DNA from: Microscillaceae bacterium
Lineage (GTDB): Bacteria; Bacteroidota; Bacteroidia; Cytophagales; Microscillaceae
Direction: 5' to 3'
Length of the DNA: 64,000 nt
Assembly (NCBI GenBank): GCA_003483885.1
Contig: DMXI01000105.1
Location: 1-64,000 of the forward strand
The notes under the pieces were generated by a model. The model was not told the DNA's origin, ran no database searches, and worked only from the letters and a program-made list of their open reading frames with translations. Position 1 is the stretch's first letter. The number at the start of each line of letters is the position of its first letter. This document shows, one piece after another, positions 42,568 to 51,375 of the stretch. The position numbers and the translations under genes are program-made.

Positions 42568-42718
42568 ATGCTTATAGGAGAAATATAAAATGTTTTTGAG
42601 ATACACGTAGAAGAGTTTTCTGCCTGGCAAAAGCGATCATACCGTCATAATTTCTTTGAATTGGTATATGTGGATAACAGCAATGGCTACCAATGCATTA
42701 CAGGCCTCAATCCCTGAA
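42568..42718 (+). pseudogene. N-terminal remnant of an AraC-type regulator
   Basis: The DNA from 42568 to about 42705 matches the start of the intact AraC gene at 43997 at about 90% identity, including '[23 protein letters not shown]'-type coding. Codon 7 is TAA where the intact gene has CAA, and similarity stops after about 45 codons, followed by a stop at 42718. It is a decayed partial duplicate. Confidence 0.8.
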
Positions 42719-42774
42719 AGTAATAACCTGCTTTTGCTTGCCATAATAGCGAGCCTGTTTTTGGTAGTTAATCT

Positions 42775-42946
42775 GAACAGATAGCGTAATTAGTGCGGTC
42801 ACTTAATCTTTCATAATTTCGGGCCTTTGATCTTACTGAAAGGAGACCAAAGAGGATAGAACCACTTTTAGGAACCACACTTATTTTGCGATAAAACGAC
42901 TTCCAACTCTGGTTTTTTTGGGCCTCCCTTCGGTAAGACCCAAAAA
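42775..42946. repeat. Nested palindromic element, copy 2 (inverted)
   Basis: This stretch is the reverse complement, at about 87% identity over roughly 155 bp, of 53861-54025. It contains two hairpins: CCTTTGATCT/AGACCAAAG (42822-42850) and TTTTTGGGCCT/AGACCCAAAAA (42913-42944). The rest of the 42719-43037 gap holds nothing else. Confidence 0.8.
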
Positions 42947-43037
42947 CTGTAGATTGATATGAGTTAACCTAATAAGAGACTTTATCATAAAAAGTCTCCT
43001 ATTGTTTATATAAGCAGCAAATGTTTATAAAAGAGTT

Positions 43038-43802
43038 TTATAACCTCGCAAAGCCACCCAAGGGTAGTAATAAAGCCGGACTCAAAGCCGCATGACGGTC
43101 TCGCAATTCGGCAGGCATATCACCCAAGTGCAACATGCGAGTAGGAGTAGCCGCCGCAATCCAGCGCTCAGCGTGGGCATCCCAATTGCCTATATGTTGG
43201 TGGGCAGAAGCCAGGTCTTTGAAACGCTCATATACTAAAATATCCCCTTCGTTAGAAATGTAATACTGGTAATTTAGGGTACCTTCTTCTTTTAAAGATT
43301 CCTCGATTTGATCGTTCATGACTGCTTCAAAAGCTTCTCGCTTTCCTTCTTTTAGCTTGGCTTCTACAATCCAGCCAAAATTTGCAAAGGTTGTTTTACC
43401 TTGCTGGGCAATCATATTGCTTTCAGTGTCTCGAGAGAAACCACCCAAGGGAAGCATCCATAAAGGGCTCAATACTGCGTGACGATCTCGCAACTCGGTA
43501 GGCATGTCACCCAGATGCAACATTCGAGTAGGAGTAGCCGCCGCAGTCCAACGTTCGGCATGAGCATCCCAGTTACCTATGTGTTGATGGGCAGCGTCAA
43601 GGTCTTTGAAACGTTCGTATACTAAAATATCCCCTTCGTTAGAAATGTAATACTGGTAATTTAGGGTACCTTCTTCCTTTAAAGATTCCTTGATTTGGTC
43701 ATTCATGACCGCTTCAAATGCTTCTCTTTGGCCTTCTTTTAGCTTGGCTTCTACAATCCAGCCAAAATTAGTGAAAGTAGTCTTTTTTTGTTCTGTGATC
43801 AT
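43038..43802 (-). CDS. Tandem-duplicated ABM-domain monooxygenase-like protein
   Basis: A 254-residue protein made of two nearly identical halves with a 129-residue period (387 bp). Each half holds an ABM (antibiotic biosynthesis monooxygenase) ferredoxin-like fold ('NFGWIVEAKLKEG.REAFEAVM', 'NYQYYISNEGDILVYERFKDL', 'HIGNWDAHAERW') plus a tail ('TPTRMLHLGDMP.ELRDRHA.LSP'). Single ABM proteins normally dimerise to form their active site; here the two subunits are fused in frame. Gene is divergent from the AraC regulator at 43997 (194 bp apart), a common regulator-target layout. Substrate unknown; small quinones or aromatic electrophiles are possible. Confidence 0.85.
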   Translation of the reverse strand: MITEQKKTTFTNFGWIVEAKLKEGQREAFEAVMNDQIKESLKEEGTLNYQYYISNEGDILVYERFKDLDAAHQHIGNWDAHAERWTAAATPTRMLHLGDMPTELRDRHAVLSPLWMLPLGGFSRDTESNMIAQQGKTTFANFGWIVEAKLKEGKREAFEAVMNDQIEESLKEEGTLNYQYYISNEGDILVYERFKDLASAHQHIGNWDAHAERWIAAATPTRMLHLGDMPAELRDRHAALSPALLLPLGGFARL

Positions 43803-43996
43803 TTTTTTGTGTTTAAAAATTGGTTTTTTAGTAACACAAAAGTGAAGTTTTATGCGGATTATTTGACTGTAAAATTATTGGTCATTACGGTAAAATAAAT
43901 GGTTTTTGAAGGGTGAAACTTAGCCAATTAAAGCTATATGTTGAATTTCACCTACAAACCAGCTAATTTTATAGCCGATAAACCAATATAAATACT

Positions 43997-44857
43997 ATGC
44001 TTATAGAAGAAACCCAAAATATTTTTGAGATACACGTAGAAGAGCTTTCTGCCTGGCAAAAGCGACCGCACCGTCATAATTTCTTTGAATTGGTATATGT
44101 AGATAACGGCAGTGGCTACCAATGCATCAACCTGAGTGAGTTTGAGTATCAGGCGGGTAACATTTTTTTGCTTCCTCCTATGGATTGCCATTCCTTCAAA
44201 ATTCAAGAAACTTCTCGTTTTTTCTTCATCCGATTTACCGACCATTACTTTCTAAACAATGATCAACTGATCAATTACAAAAGCTGGTTTGATCAAATGG
44301 CTTATGTGCTGACCAATTACAATAAAGTACCAGGAGACATCATTGCCTCTGAGCGGGAACGGGCATTGATTATCCAGACAATCAAGTCTATTCATCAAGA
44401 GTATTTGTTGACAGATACTTACTCTGATGCAATTATTACTGGAATGATGACCGCAATTTTGAACATACTGGCACGCAGTATCGAGAAACAATATGTAGAA
44501 CAAGCCAATAAAGTTGATAGCAGATTTGGGGAGGTGTTGCGATACATTAATACCAATATCAGTAATCAAAAATTGTTGAGGATTCCAGTATTATCGGACA
44601 AATTCGGGATTGCTCCTACGTATTTTTCGGAATATTTTAAAAAACACGCTGATATGGGCTTGGCAGAATACATTACCAAATCGAAATTAAAACTGGTGCA
44701 AACCAAGCTACTCCATACTGATCTTACCCTCAAAGAAATTGCCTATCAGCTAGACTTTACCGATAGTAGTCATTTGGCTAAAACTTTCAAAAATGTGTAT
44801 GGCATGACCATTCGGGAGTTTAAACAAAGCGGAAAAAATTGTTGCGAATATGGATAA
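43997..44857 (+). CDS. AraC-family regulator with cupin domain (paralogue A)
   Basis: A 286-residue regulator. The N-terminal half is a cupin sensor ('[21 protein letters not shown]', '[15 protein letters not shown]'). The C-terminal 100 residues are a double helix-turn-helix of AraC type ('[31 protein letters not shown]', '[34 protein letters not shown]'). It is closely related to the regulator at 48378 and to the pseudogene at 42568. Divergent from the tandem ABM gene, which it may control; 14 bp upstream of a second AraC gene, so probably co-transcribed. Confidence 0.92.
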   Translation: MLIEETQNIFEIHVEELSAWQKRPHRHNFFELVYVDNGSGYQCINLSEFEYQAGNIFLLPPMDCHSFKIQETSRFFFIRFTDHYFLNNDQLINYKSWFDQMAYVLTNYNKVPGDIIASERERALIIQTIKSIHQEYLLTDTYSDAIITGMMTAILNILARSIEKQYVEQANKVDSRFGEVLRYINTNISNQKLLRIPVLSDKFGIAPTYFSEYFKKHADMGLAEYITKSKLKLVQTKLLHTDLTLKEIAYQLDFTDSSHLAKTFKNVYGMTIREFKQSGKNCCEYG

Positions 44858-44871
44858 AATGAAACCTGGTT

Positions 44872-45702
44872 ATGAGAATAATTGAGCCAGATAAACGATT
44901 GAAAACTGTAGTAAGGCAGTTTTGGTACCTTGAAGGCAGTAGCTTGGGACACAACCGTTTGTCGTGTAAGATTCTGGCAGATGGAACCCCTGGGATTATT
45001 TTTCAACACAATAGGGAACACTCAGCCGTGGTAAACGAAACCAATAATTACCTACCTCTGGCATTTGCTTATGGGCAAAGTACCCAGCCCTGCTTCAATG
45101 AAATTATTGGTACGCCTTTTATTTTTGGTGTTAACTTTCAACCCAATGCTTTTAAGGCATTGTTTGCCATAGATACTTCGGAACTTACCAATGCCATATT
45201 AGAGATTGAGTATCTTTTGGGGGCAAGTTTTCAAGAGCAATTGTTAGAAGCGACTCACCCATCAAAAGTAGCCCAATTGTTCAACGAGGCACTTTTGCAG
45301 AAACTGGTGCAGTTTACCCCTATGCAAATGATGGATGAAAGCATTCGTTTGATTCTGGGAAAACTGCCTGAAATTGATCCCAAAAAACTGGCCTCACATT
45401 TTAACATTTCCAGAAGACAGTTTCAGCGAAAATTTAAAGCTTATGTGGGGGTGTGCCCCGAGACTTATATCCGCATTGTTAAGTTTCAGCATGCCATTAA
45501 TTTGCTGCGCCAGGGGCGGTACCAAAAACTAAGTGATGTGGGTTATATGCTGAATTACGCTGATCAATCCCACTTTAATCGGGAGTTTAAGAGATTTTCA
45601 GGCGACACACCCAAAAAATTTCTAGAAACTAAAGCAAAACCACAACCTTTTTTGCAGGCGAACCTACCCACTTATCTTCCTTTACGCATTGTGCATTATT
45701 GA
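44872..45702 (+). CDS. AraC-family regulator with DUF6597-type N-terminus
   Basis: A 276-residue regulator of a different subfamily. The N-terminus matches the DUF6597-like sensor ('LKTVVRQFWYLEGSS', 'KILADGTPGIIFQH', 'GVNFQPNAFKALFAID'), and the C-terminus has an AraC HTH ('HFNISRRQFQRKFKAYVGVCPETYIRIVKFQHAI', 'LSDVGYMLNYADQSHFNREFKRFSGDTPKKFL'). It follows AraC paralogue A by 14 bp and precedes an MBL-fold hydrolase gene by 75 bp, the likely target. Confidence 0.9.
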   Translation: MRIIEPDKRLKTVVRQFWYLEGSSLGHNRLSCKILADGTPGIIFQHNREHSAVVNETNNYLPLAFAYGQSTQPCFNEIIGTPFIFGVNFQPNAFKALFAIDTSELTNAILEIEYLLGASFQEQLLEATHPSKVAQLFNEALLQKLVQFTPMQMMDESIRLILGKLPEIDPKKLASHFNISRRQFQRKFKAYVGVCPETYIRIVKFQHAINLLRQGRYQKLSDVGYMLNYADQSHFNREFKRFSGDTPKKFLETKAKPQPFLQANLPTYLPLRIVHY

Positions 45703-45777
45703 TGGCAAATGTCGCTAACGTTCTATTTTTAGTCGTGACTAAGTAGTTGTTTTGAGTGATCAAAAGCAATAATTCCT

Positions 45778-46545
45778 ATGATTCAAATACATCACTTAAA
45801 CTGCGTGGAAATTCAATCTGCTCAACATGGGCGAGCCATTGGGCATTGTCTGCTATTAGCAACCCCTGAAAAACTTATGCTGATTGACACTGGGGTGGGA
45901 CTGTTGGATACCCAAAAACCTAATGAAAGAATTGGCTCACAATTGATTGATTTGGTGGGTTTTAGATTCAATGAGCAATATACTGCCTTTCGACAAATAG
46001 AAGCCCTTGGGCTGAACCCTGAAAAAGTGACTGATTGTATAATTTCGCATTTAGACAATGACCACATTGGTGGGTTAGCCGATTTTCCCAAGGCGAATGT
46101 ACACCTGAGCTCCGAAGAATATGAAAGTTTTAAAAGTGGCAACCCCAGGTATTTGTCTACTCCTTTAGCGCATAAGCCTACGATTGTTACTTATCCTAAA
46201 AGTGCAGAAACCTGGTTTGGTTTTGAGGCTAGAAAACTTAACATCGATCTTGCAACAAATCTTTACCTGATTCCGCTGTTTGGTCATACTTTGGGGCATT
46301 GTGGAGTGGCATTCCAGCATCAAAATCACTGGTGGTTATATGTAGGGGATGCTTATTATCTCAAAGCCGAACTTGCGGATGAGCAACATCCAGTAGATGA
46401 ACTGGCTGCCATAAGAGCCGATGATAATGCCCAACGGATAACAACTTTGGGTAAACTAAGAAGATTTTCTAAAGAACACCCTGAGGTGAAAATGTTTGGT
46501 TACCATGATCCCGCGGAGTTTCCTGATTTAACGATATCTGGGTAG
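45778..46545 (+). CDS. MBL-fold metallo-hydrolase
   Basis: A 255-residue metallo-beta-lactamase-fold hydrolase. The metal site is 'SHLDNDHIGG' (His91, Asp93, Asp95, His96), with the variant HxDxDH in place of HxHxDH. Later ligands are in 'FGHTLGHCGVAF' and 'YVGDAYY', and the C-terminal 'FGYHDPAEF' His. This variant is common in lactonase- and esterase-like MBL proteins of Bacteroidota. No signal peptide. Substrate unknown; it belongs to a detoxification-type cluster. Confidence 0.88.
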   Translation: MIQIHHLNCVEIQSAQHGRAIGHCLLLATPEKLMLIDTGVGLLDTQKPNERIGSQLIDLVGFRFNEQYTAFRQIEALGLNPEKVTDCIISHLDNDHIGGLADFPKANVHLSSEEYESFKSGNPRYLSTPLAHKPTIVTYPKSAETWFGFEARKLNIDLATNLYLIPLFGHTLGHCGVAFQHQNHWWLYVGDAYYLKAELADEQHPVDELAAIRADDNAQRITTLGKLRRFSKEHPEVKMFGYHDPAEFPDLTISG

Positions 46546-46558
46546 TCTATTGAAAGAA

Positions 46559-46580
46559 AAGGGGATGCCTCTTTCCCCTT
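46559..46580 (+). terminator. Weak hairpin after the MBL gene
   Basis: AAGGGGA (46559-46565) pairs with TCCCCTT (46574-46580), followed by AGTTT. Confidence 0.5.
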
Positions 46581-46640
46581 AGTTTGTGGGGCTCTCTTCG
46601 GTACAACATCATTAAGTGAAGAATTTCTACGACAAAAATG

Positions 46641-46813
46641 AATACCGATTAACGAACGCTGAATCGAAGGGAAGAAGCCCGAGCTTAACGAAATTAAAAA
46701 AAGAATTTTTGATTTGGTGGTGCCAGCCTCTTTCTCCAGTCGTTGATCTTGATTCGTTAATCGTTATTCTTTGTTTTTCCTGCCTTTGGCCTGACCGAAA
46801 GGATACCAAAGGC
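46641..46813. repeat. Palindromic intergenic structure, copy 4
   Basis: A long inverted repeat has arms near 46641-46656 (CGATTAACGAA at 46646-46656) and 46753-46768 (TTCGTTAATCG at 46753-46763). It is followed by a hairpin GCCTTTGG/CCAAAGGC (46782-46789, 46806-46813) whose loop CTGACCGAAAGG recalls the GGTCTTACCGA-type hairpins of the other elements. Short open frames across it have no recognisable content. Confidence 0.5.
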
Positions 46814-46825
46814 CAGGAGGATTGG

Positions 46826-47116
46826 CTATCCAATATGCGTCATTTCGTTGAGAATAAACTCTTCTACTGCTCCTTCGGTAGCATCCATATAATCTTGTAA
46901 ATGTTGGTTGTTCATATGGGTTTGCCACAAGTCGCGAGATTCCCAGTTTTCGTAAAATAAAAAGTGCGCTGGGTTTTCATTATCTTGATGCAAGTCGTAC
47001 TGAAGACAACCTTGCTCAGCACGTGTAGTTTCAATTAATTTTTCAAGTTCAGTCTTTACAAGATCAACTTTATCAGTTTTAGCTTTAATGTTGGCTACAA
47101 TTGTGAGTTTTGCCAT
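46826..47116 (-). CDS. Single-domain ABM monooxygenase (YgiN-like)
   Basis: A 96-residue protein of the putative quinol monooxygenase family: 'LTIVANIKAKTDKVDLVKTELEKLI', 'GCLQYDLHQDNENPAHFLFYENWESRDLWQTHM', 'GAVEEF'. These small dimers oxidise quinols without cofactor in the characterised members. It follows the zinc-type oxidoreductase gene (47169) on the same strand with a 52-bp gap and probably shares its transcript. Confidence 0.9.
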   Translation of the reverse strand: MAKLTIVANIKAKTDKVDLVKTELEKLIETTRAEQGCLQYDLHQDNENPAHFLFYENWESRDLWQTHMNNQHLQDYMDATEGAVEEFILNEMTHIG

Positions 47117-47168
47117 AATATTTTGCGTTTATGATTTATGAAATGTGATTTAAAAGAATAATTATTTA

Positions 47169-48173
47169 TTAGAAGCCTCCCAGCACATTTTTGCCAATGA
47201 CCCGACCACTTTCTTGGGCTTCATGGGCAGATTTGAGGGTTTCTACGCTTAATTTTCCAAAATTATTGGTAACTGTTGAAACCAGTACACCCTCATCCAC
47301 CAGAGTCGACACCCGATTCAACAAAGTATGTTGTTGATCTATGTCGTCGGTTTGGTACATAGAGCGAGTAAACATAAACTCCCAACTAAAACTCAAAGCT
47401 TTGCTTTTGATCAGTCTAATATCCAGAGATTTGGGGTCATCAATCACGGCAATGTGCCCACGAGGTTTGATGAGTTCTACAATCGCAGGAAAGTGTTGTT
47501 CGGTACCATTCAAGGCCGCTACATAACTAGGAGTAATGCCTAAGGAATTGATTTGGGCTGCCAAAGGTTCACGGTGATTGATGACATGATCAGCCCCCAT
47601 TTTTTGAACCCAAGTCACGGTTTCGGGCCGTGAAGCAGTCGCGATTACGGTAAGCTTGGTGAGCTTTTTGGCTAGTTGAATCAACATAGATCCTACACCA
47701 CCAGCTCCTCCGATGACCAATAAGGCTTTTCCCTCGCCTTCACCTTCGTTGACATTGAGTGAGTCAAACAAAAGTTCCCAGGCGGTAATAGAAGTGAGCG
47801 GTAAGCCAGCTGCTTCGGCAAAATCAAGTGAAGCAGGTTTTTTGCCTACAATTCTTTCGTCTACGGTGTGCAATGCGGCATTGGTACCTGGTCGGGTGAT
47901 GTCACCTGCGTAAAACACTTCATCGCCTACTTTGAACTTGCTTACCTTGCTTCCGACTTCGCGAACAATGCCAGCGGCATCATAACCAATGATTTTAGTA
48001 CCTTGATTGGCAGGTGCGCTGGCCCTTACTTTTACATCTACTGGGTTTACCGAAATGCCCTTTACTTCTACTAGTAAATCGTTTGGTTTTAAAACTGGGG
48101 TAGCGGTTTCAAACTCAACCAATGCCTCAGTAGCAGTAATTGGCCCTGGCTGATTATATCCTATTGCTTTCAT
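47169..48173 (-). CDS. Zinc-binding-type alcohol dehydrogenase/quinone oxidoreductase
   Basis: A 334-residue medium-chain reductase. The catalytic-domain core ('[41 protein letters not shown]', split at GYDAAGIV) and NADPH fold ('[32 protein letters not shown]') are intact. It lacks the structural-zinc cysteines, so it is the zinc-free quinone/enone-reductase subgroup. It is divergent from AraC paralogue B (48378), with about 200 bp between starts, and upstream of the single ABM gene. A quinone reductase plus quinol monooxygenase pair is a sensible combination. Confidence 0.92.
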   Translation of the reverse strand: MKAIGYNQPGPITATEALVEFETATPVLKPNDLLVEVKGISVNPVDVKVRASAPANQGTKIIGYDAAGIVREVGSKVSKFKVGDEVFYAGDITRPGTNAALHTVDERIVGKKPASLDFAEAAGLPLTSITAWELLFDSLNVNEGEGEGKALLVIGGAGGVGSMLIQLAKKLTKLTVIATASRPETVTWVQKMGADHVINHREPLAAQINSLGITPSYVAALNGTEQHFPAIVELIKPRGHIAVIDDPKSLDIRLIKSKALSFSWEFMFTRSMYQTDDIDQQHTLLNRVSTLVDEGVLVSTVTNNFGKLSVETLKSAHEAQESGRVIGKNVLGGF

Positions 48174-48377
48174 ATGTATGTGCTAAAATTTGTTGTTTCT
48201 GCCAAATGATTGACTGCACAAAGGTCAGCAATTTGATCATTGAAAGTGTTGTAACAAAGTGGGTTAAAATTGTACGTTCATTGGTTAATTTGTCCGTGAG
48301 TTTACTTTTGAGTCATTTTTAGGAGCTTAAATAGCTGTTGTTGCTTATATTTGTAGTAAGAAACCATTATTTGTACA

Positions 48378-49232
48378 ATGATTACAGAATCGGCGCAAAA
48401 AATATTTGAAATTCACATTGAAGAACTGGCCACCTGGGGGCACCGTGTGCATAAGCATAACTTTTTCGAAATCGTGTATGTAGAGCAGGGGGAGGGGTTT
48501 CAGTGTATCAATCAGCATGAATTTGCCTATCAGGTAGGTAATATCTTTTTATTACCTCCTTTGGATTGTCATTCTTTCAAAATAAAATCATTGTCCCGGT
48601 TTTACTTTATTCGTTTTACCGACCATTATTTTCTCAAAAGCGATGGACTTACCAACTACCAGGCTTGGTTTGACCGTATTGCCTATATTTTGGCCAATTA
48701 CAACAAAGTACCTGGAGATATTATTGCCTCTGAGCGAGAAAGAAACTATATCATCCAAAACATCAAAGCCATACACCAAGAATACTTATTGGCAGATAAT
48801 TATTCGGAAGATATCATCAGCGGAGCGGTAGCGTCTATTTTGAACATTTTGGCGCGAAGCATTGAAAAAAAGTATGTAGAGCAAGCCAATGAAGGGGACA
48901 ATCGTTTTGGGGAGGTTTTGAGATACATTAATACCAACATTACCGATAGCGATAAGCTACGAGTGCCCATTTTAGCCGAGCAATTCAATATTTCCAAATC
49001 TTATTTTTCAGAATATTTTAAGAAACAAGCAGGGGTGAGCCTGGCCGATCATATCCTAAAATCTAAACTGCGAATTGTCGAAACCAAGTTGTTGCACACC
49101 GATCTTTCGTTGAAGGAGATTGCCTATCAACTCAATTTTACAGACAGTAGTCACTTGGCTCGTTCGTTTAAGAAAGTATACGGAATGACTACCAAAGAAT
49201 TTAAAAATAGGGGGCAGACTTGCTGTATGTAA
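48378..49232 (+). CDS. AraC-family regulator with cupin domain (paralogue B)
   Basis: A 284-residue regulator very similar along its whole length to paralogue A (43997): shared '[21 protein letters not shown]', '[15 protein letters not shown]', '[44 protein letters not shown]' (split) and the AraC HTH '[32 protein letters not shown]'. Divergent from the quinone oxidoreductase gene, probably its target. Its stop lies 6 bp from the stop of the convergent HxlR gene. Confidence 0.92.
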   Translation: MITESAQKIFEIHIEELATWGHRVHKHNFFEIVYVEQGEGFQCINQHEFAYQVGNIFLLPPLDCHSFKIKSLSRFYFIRFTDHYFLKSDGLTNYQAWFDRIAYILANYNKVPGDIIASERERNYIIQNIKAIHQEYLLADNYSEDIISGAVASILNILARSIEKKYVEQANEGDNRFGEVLRYINTNITDSDKLRVPILAEQFNISKSYFSEYFKKQAGVSLADHILKSKLRIVETKLLHTDLSLKEIAYQLNFTDSSHLARSFKKVYGMTTKEFKNRGQTCCM

Positions 49233-49238
49233 AGTTAG

Positions 49239-49604
49239 CTAAGGCTTCATCATTTTTTGGCGGTGTTGGGTCCCCCACTCAGTCAAGGTTACAAAAACTT
49301 TGTCCAAGGTATGACCATAACTCGATAATTCATAAGTGACCGTTATTGGCATCGTGTTTTTTACAGTACGTACCACGATTCCATGTTCTTCCAAAACCTT
49401 TAATTCCTTAGAAAGCATGCGCCCTGTAATAGTAGGAATCACCTTTTTGAGGGCATTGAAACGCATTTTGCCACCTACATAAAGCGCAGTGAGAATGATG
49501 ATTTTCCAACGACCACTGAGCAACTCCATAGTGTCCAGAATGGGCAGTAGTTTCTGGCTGATAATTTCCCTTTGTTTTTCCTCTGATTCAAGTTCAATAT
49601 GCAT
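49239..49604 (-). CDS. HxlR-family transcriptional regulator
   Basis: A 121-residue winged-helix regulator. Typical motifs: 'ILDTMELLSGRWKIIILTALYVGGKMRFNALKKVIPTITGRMLSKELKVLEEHGIV' (split at GRWK) and 'ITVTYELSSYGHTLDKVFVTLTEWG'. The usual N-terminal cysteine that senses electrophiles or formaldehyde is absent. It is divergent from the NmrA-like gene at 49722, with palindromic sites between them, so autoregulation and control of that gene are likely. Confidence 0.92.
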   Translation of the reverse strand: MHIELESEEKQREIISQKLLPILDTMELLSGRWKIIILTALYVGGKMRFNALKKVIPTITGRMLSKELKVLEEHGIVVRTVKNTMPITVTYELSSYGHTLDKVFVTLTEWGTQHRQKMMKP

Positions 49605-49620
49605 AATTTGTATTTGCTTA

Positions 49621-49662
49621 AGTATACTATAGTATACTGGTATACATAAATATACTAGTATA
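49621..49662. promoter_or_regulatory. Cluster of palindromic operators between HxlR and NmrA-like genes
   Basis: AGTATACTATAGTATACT (49621-49638) is a perfect 18-bp palindrome and TATACTAGTATA (49651-49662) is a perfect 12-bp palindrome. GGTATAC lies between them. They sit 17 bp upstream of the HxlR start on one side and 60 bp upstream of the NmrA-like start on the other, as expected for an operator shared by divergent genes. Confidence 0.7.
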
Positions 49663-49721
49663 GTTTATATACTTGAAAGTCGATAAAATTGCTCATTGTT
49701 CAAAATTAAAATTATCAAACA

Positions 49722-50597
49722 ATGAGTAAAATATTGTTATTTAACGCTACTGGAATGCAAGGAAATAGCATTGCTCAACATCTTACAGCGATGGGGCATG
49801 ACATCATTGCTCCGGTAAGAACGAGCGAAAAACGGGCACAAATGCAAGCCAAAGGCTATGAGGCTTTTGTTACTGACTATACCCTTAACTCTTTGGTACC
49901 TGCTTTACAAAAAGTCGACAAAGTGGTGTTACAGATTCCAGCGCAAATAGCACCCTTAGCCATGATAGACATTACCCAAAAATGCATTGCTGCTATTCTT
50001 GAGGCTGGTTATCCTGATACTGTATTTGTAATTAGTAGTACCTTACCTGACCAAAAAGTAGGGATATCCAGTGTAGATGCACGGGTGACTATGAAAGATT
50101 TATCACTCGAAAAGTTACCCAAAACTCCTATTTTAAGTGCTACCGAATACCTTGAAAATTTTTCCACAGCCTATCGAACGGTGATTTTAAAAAAGGGTAT
50201 CATTCCTCAAACCATTCCCGCCAATTATCCAGTGAATTATTTGTCTTGGACAGATTTGGCGCAATATGTAGAGGCTACTTTATTCGCAGATCACTTGGAG
50301 GGCAAGTTATACAGAGTGGGAGGCATTGAAGGAATTACAGGCAATGAACTGGCCAAAAGACTTGGTTCAGTCATTGGAAAGGAATTGCATTATGTACCCA
50401 TTACTCATGCAGAACTAGCAGGTTTTTTAACGCCAATTTTGGGAGAAAGTGTGGCTAAAGATTATGCCGCATTTTATGAATATCAAGATACACAGGGTCA
50501 ACACTTGTTAAATCCAGATACTACTGAATTTAGAAAATTACTAGGAATTACTTTACCTGCCTTTGAAAAATGGGCCAGTGTTGCTTTTAATGCTTAG
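49722..50597 (+). CDS. NmrA-like NAD(P)-binding protein (QorB-type)
   Basis: A 291-residue atypical SDR/NmrA-like protein. The N-terminal motif 'LFNATGMQGNSIAQHL' is a variant of TGxxGxxG, followed by 'APVRTSEKRAQMQAKGYEAFVTDYTL', typical of NADPH-binding quinone-reductase-2-like proteins. There is no catalytic Tyr-x3-Lys pair of classical SDRs. Divergent from the HxlR gene and a usual partner of it in many bacteria. Substrate unknown. Confidence 0.85.
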   Translation: MSKILLFNATGMQGNSIAQHLTAMGHDIIAPVRTSEKRAQMQAKGYEAFVTDYTLNSLVPALQKVDKVVLQIPAQIAPLAMIDITQKCIAAILEAGYPDTVFVISSTLPDQKVGISSVDARVTMKDLSLEKLPKTPILSATEYLENFSTAYRTVILKKGIIPQTIPANYPVNYLSWTDLAQYVEATLFADHLEGKLYRVGGIEGITGNELAKRLGSVIGKELHYVPITHAELAGFLTPILGESVAKDYAAFYEYQDTQGQHLLNPDTTEFRKLLGITLPAFEKWASVAFNA

Positions 50598-50733
50598 AAC
50601 ATTGAATTGGTCTGGGGTGGCTGGATTAAAAAACCTCAGACTTATTTTATACCATAGTGTATTAAACGGTTCCGTCTAAAATTTTTTAAGGCGAATATTT
50701 AACCTTGTGGCAAGTTTTAAAAATAGAAATGAT

Positions 50734-51159
50734 ATGATGTCACAAAAGTTTCACAAGTTTTGGTTAAAAATAACTGCCATCGTAGTAGGTTCATTTGGGC
50801 CAGTATTCTTTTTGGGAACGATGGTAGCCACTATGGAACCAGCCCGCCTCACGCTTGATATTTTGAGTTGGCCAGTAGATGGTGCCACTACTTACCTGTC
50901 GCCCGATACTCGTTTTTTATCAGCACTTACTGGAGGCTTTTTATTGGGTTGGGGGGTAATGATTTGGTGCTTGTCGATATGGGTGTACGACAAGGCGCCT
51001 GAATTCGTGAGAAAAAGCGTATTGATTGGCATTCTTTCCTGGTTTTTCTTAGACAGTGCGGGCTCTATAGCTTCGGGTAATGGATCTAATGTTTTGTTTA
51101 ATGTATTGGTGCTGTTACTGGCAGTAGGTCCTTTGTGGCGACCTGCCAAGCCTGGCTGA
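50734..51159 (+). CDS. Four-helix integral membrane protein
   Basis: About 142 residues from the ATG at 50734 (a GTG lies further upstream at 50707). Four hydrophobic segments: 'ITAIVVGSFGPVFFLGTMVA', 'LTGGFLLGWGVMIWCLSIWV', 'VLIGILSWFFLDSAGSIASG' and 'VLFNVLVLLLAVGPLW'. I do not recognise a family. It lies 136 bp downstream of the NmrA-like gene in the same direction and may or may not be linked. Confidence 0.65.
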   Translation: MMSQKFHKFWLKITAIVVGSFGPVFFLGTMVATMEPARLTLDILSWPVDGATTYLSPDTRFLSALTGGFLLGWGVMIWCLSIWVYDKAPEFVRKSVLIGILSWFFLDSAGSIASGNGSNVLFNVLVLLLAVGPLWRPAKPG

Positions 51160-51375
51160 TAGGGAGCTTATCGTTTGAAACCGCTAAACTTTATCATCTC
51201 AGACTTGTTCATATTCGCACAAGGCTCGTTCGTCATTGAACAATGCATAGCTCATAAATGTAGCTACATTCGTTGGAAAGGCATATTCTAAGTGTGGCAT
51301 ATTTTTGGGCTTTATGGTAAATGAATTGAGCTATAAGAAAATACCATATACCACTTTTTTAAAATGATATGAACC

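Noticed and set aside
46616..46900. A 94-codon plus-strand frame and a 68-codon minus-strand frame
   Set aside because: Both run across a palindromic repeat structure and show no protein-like features.
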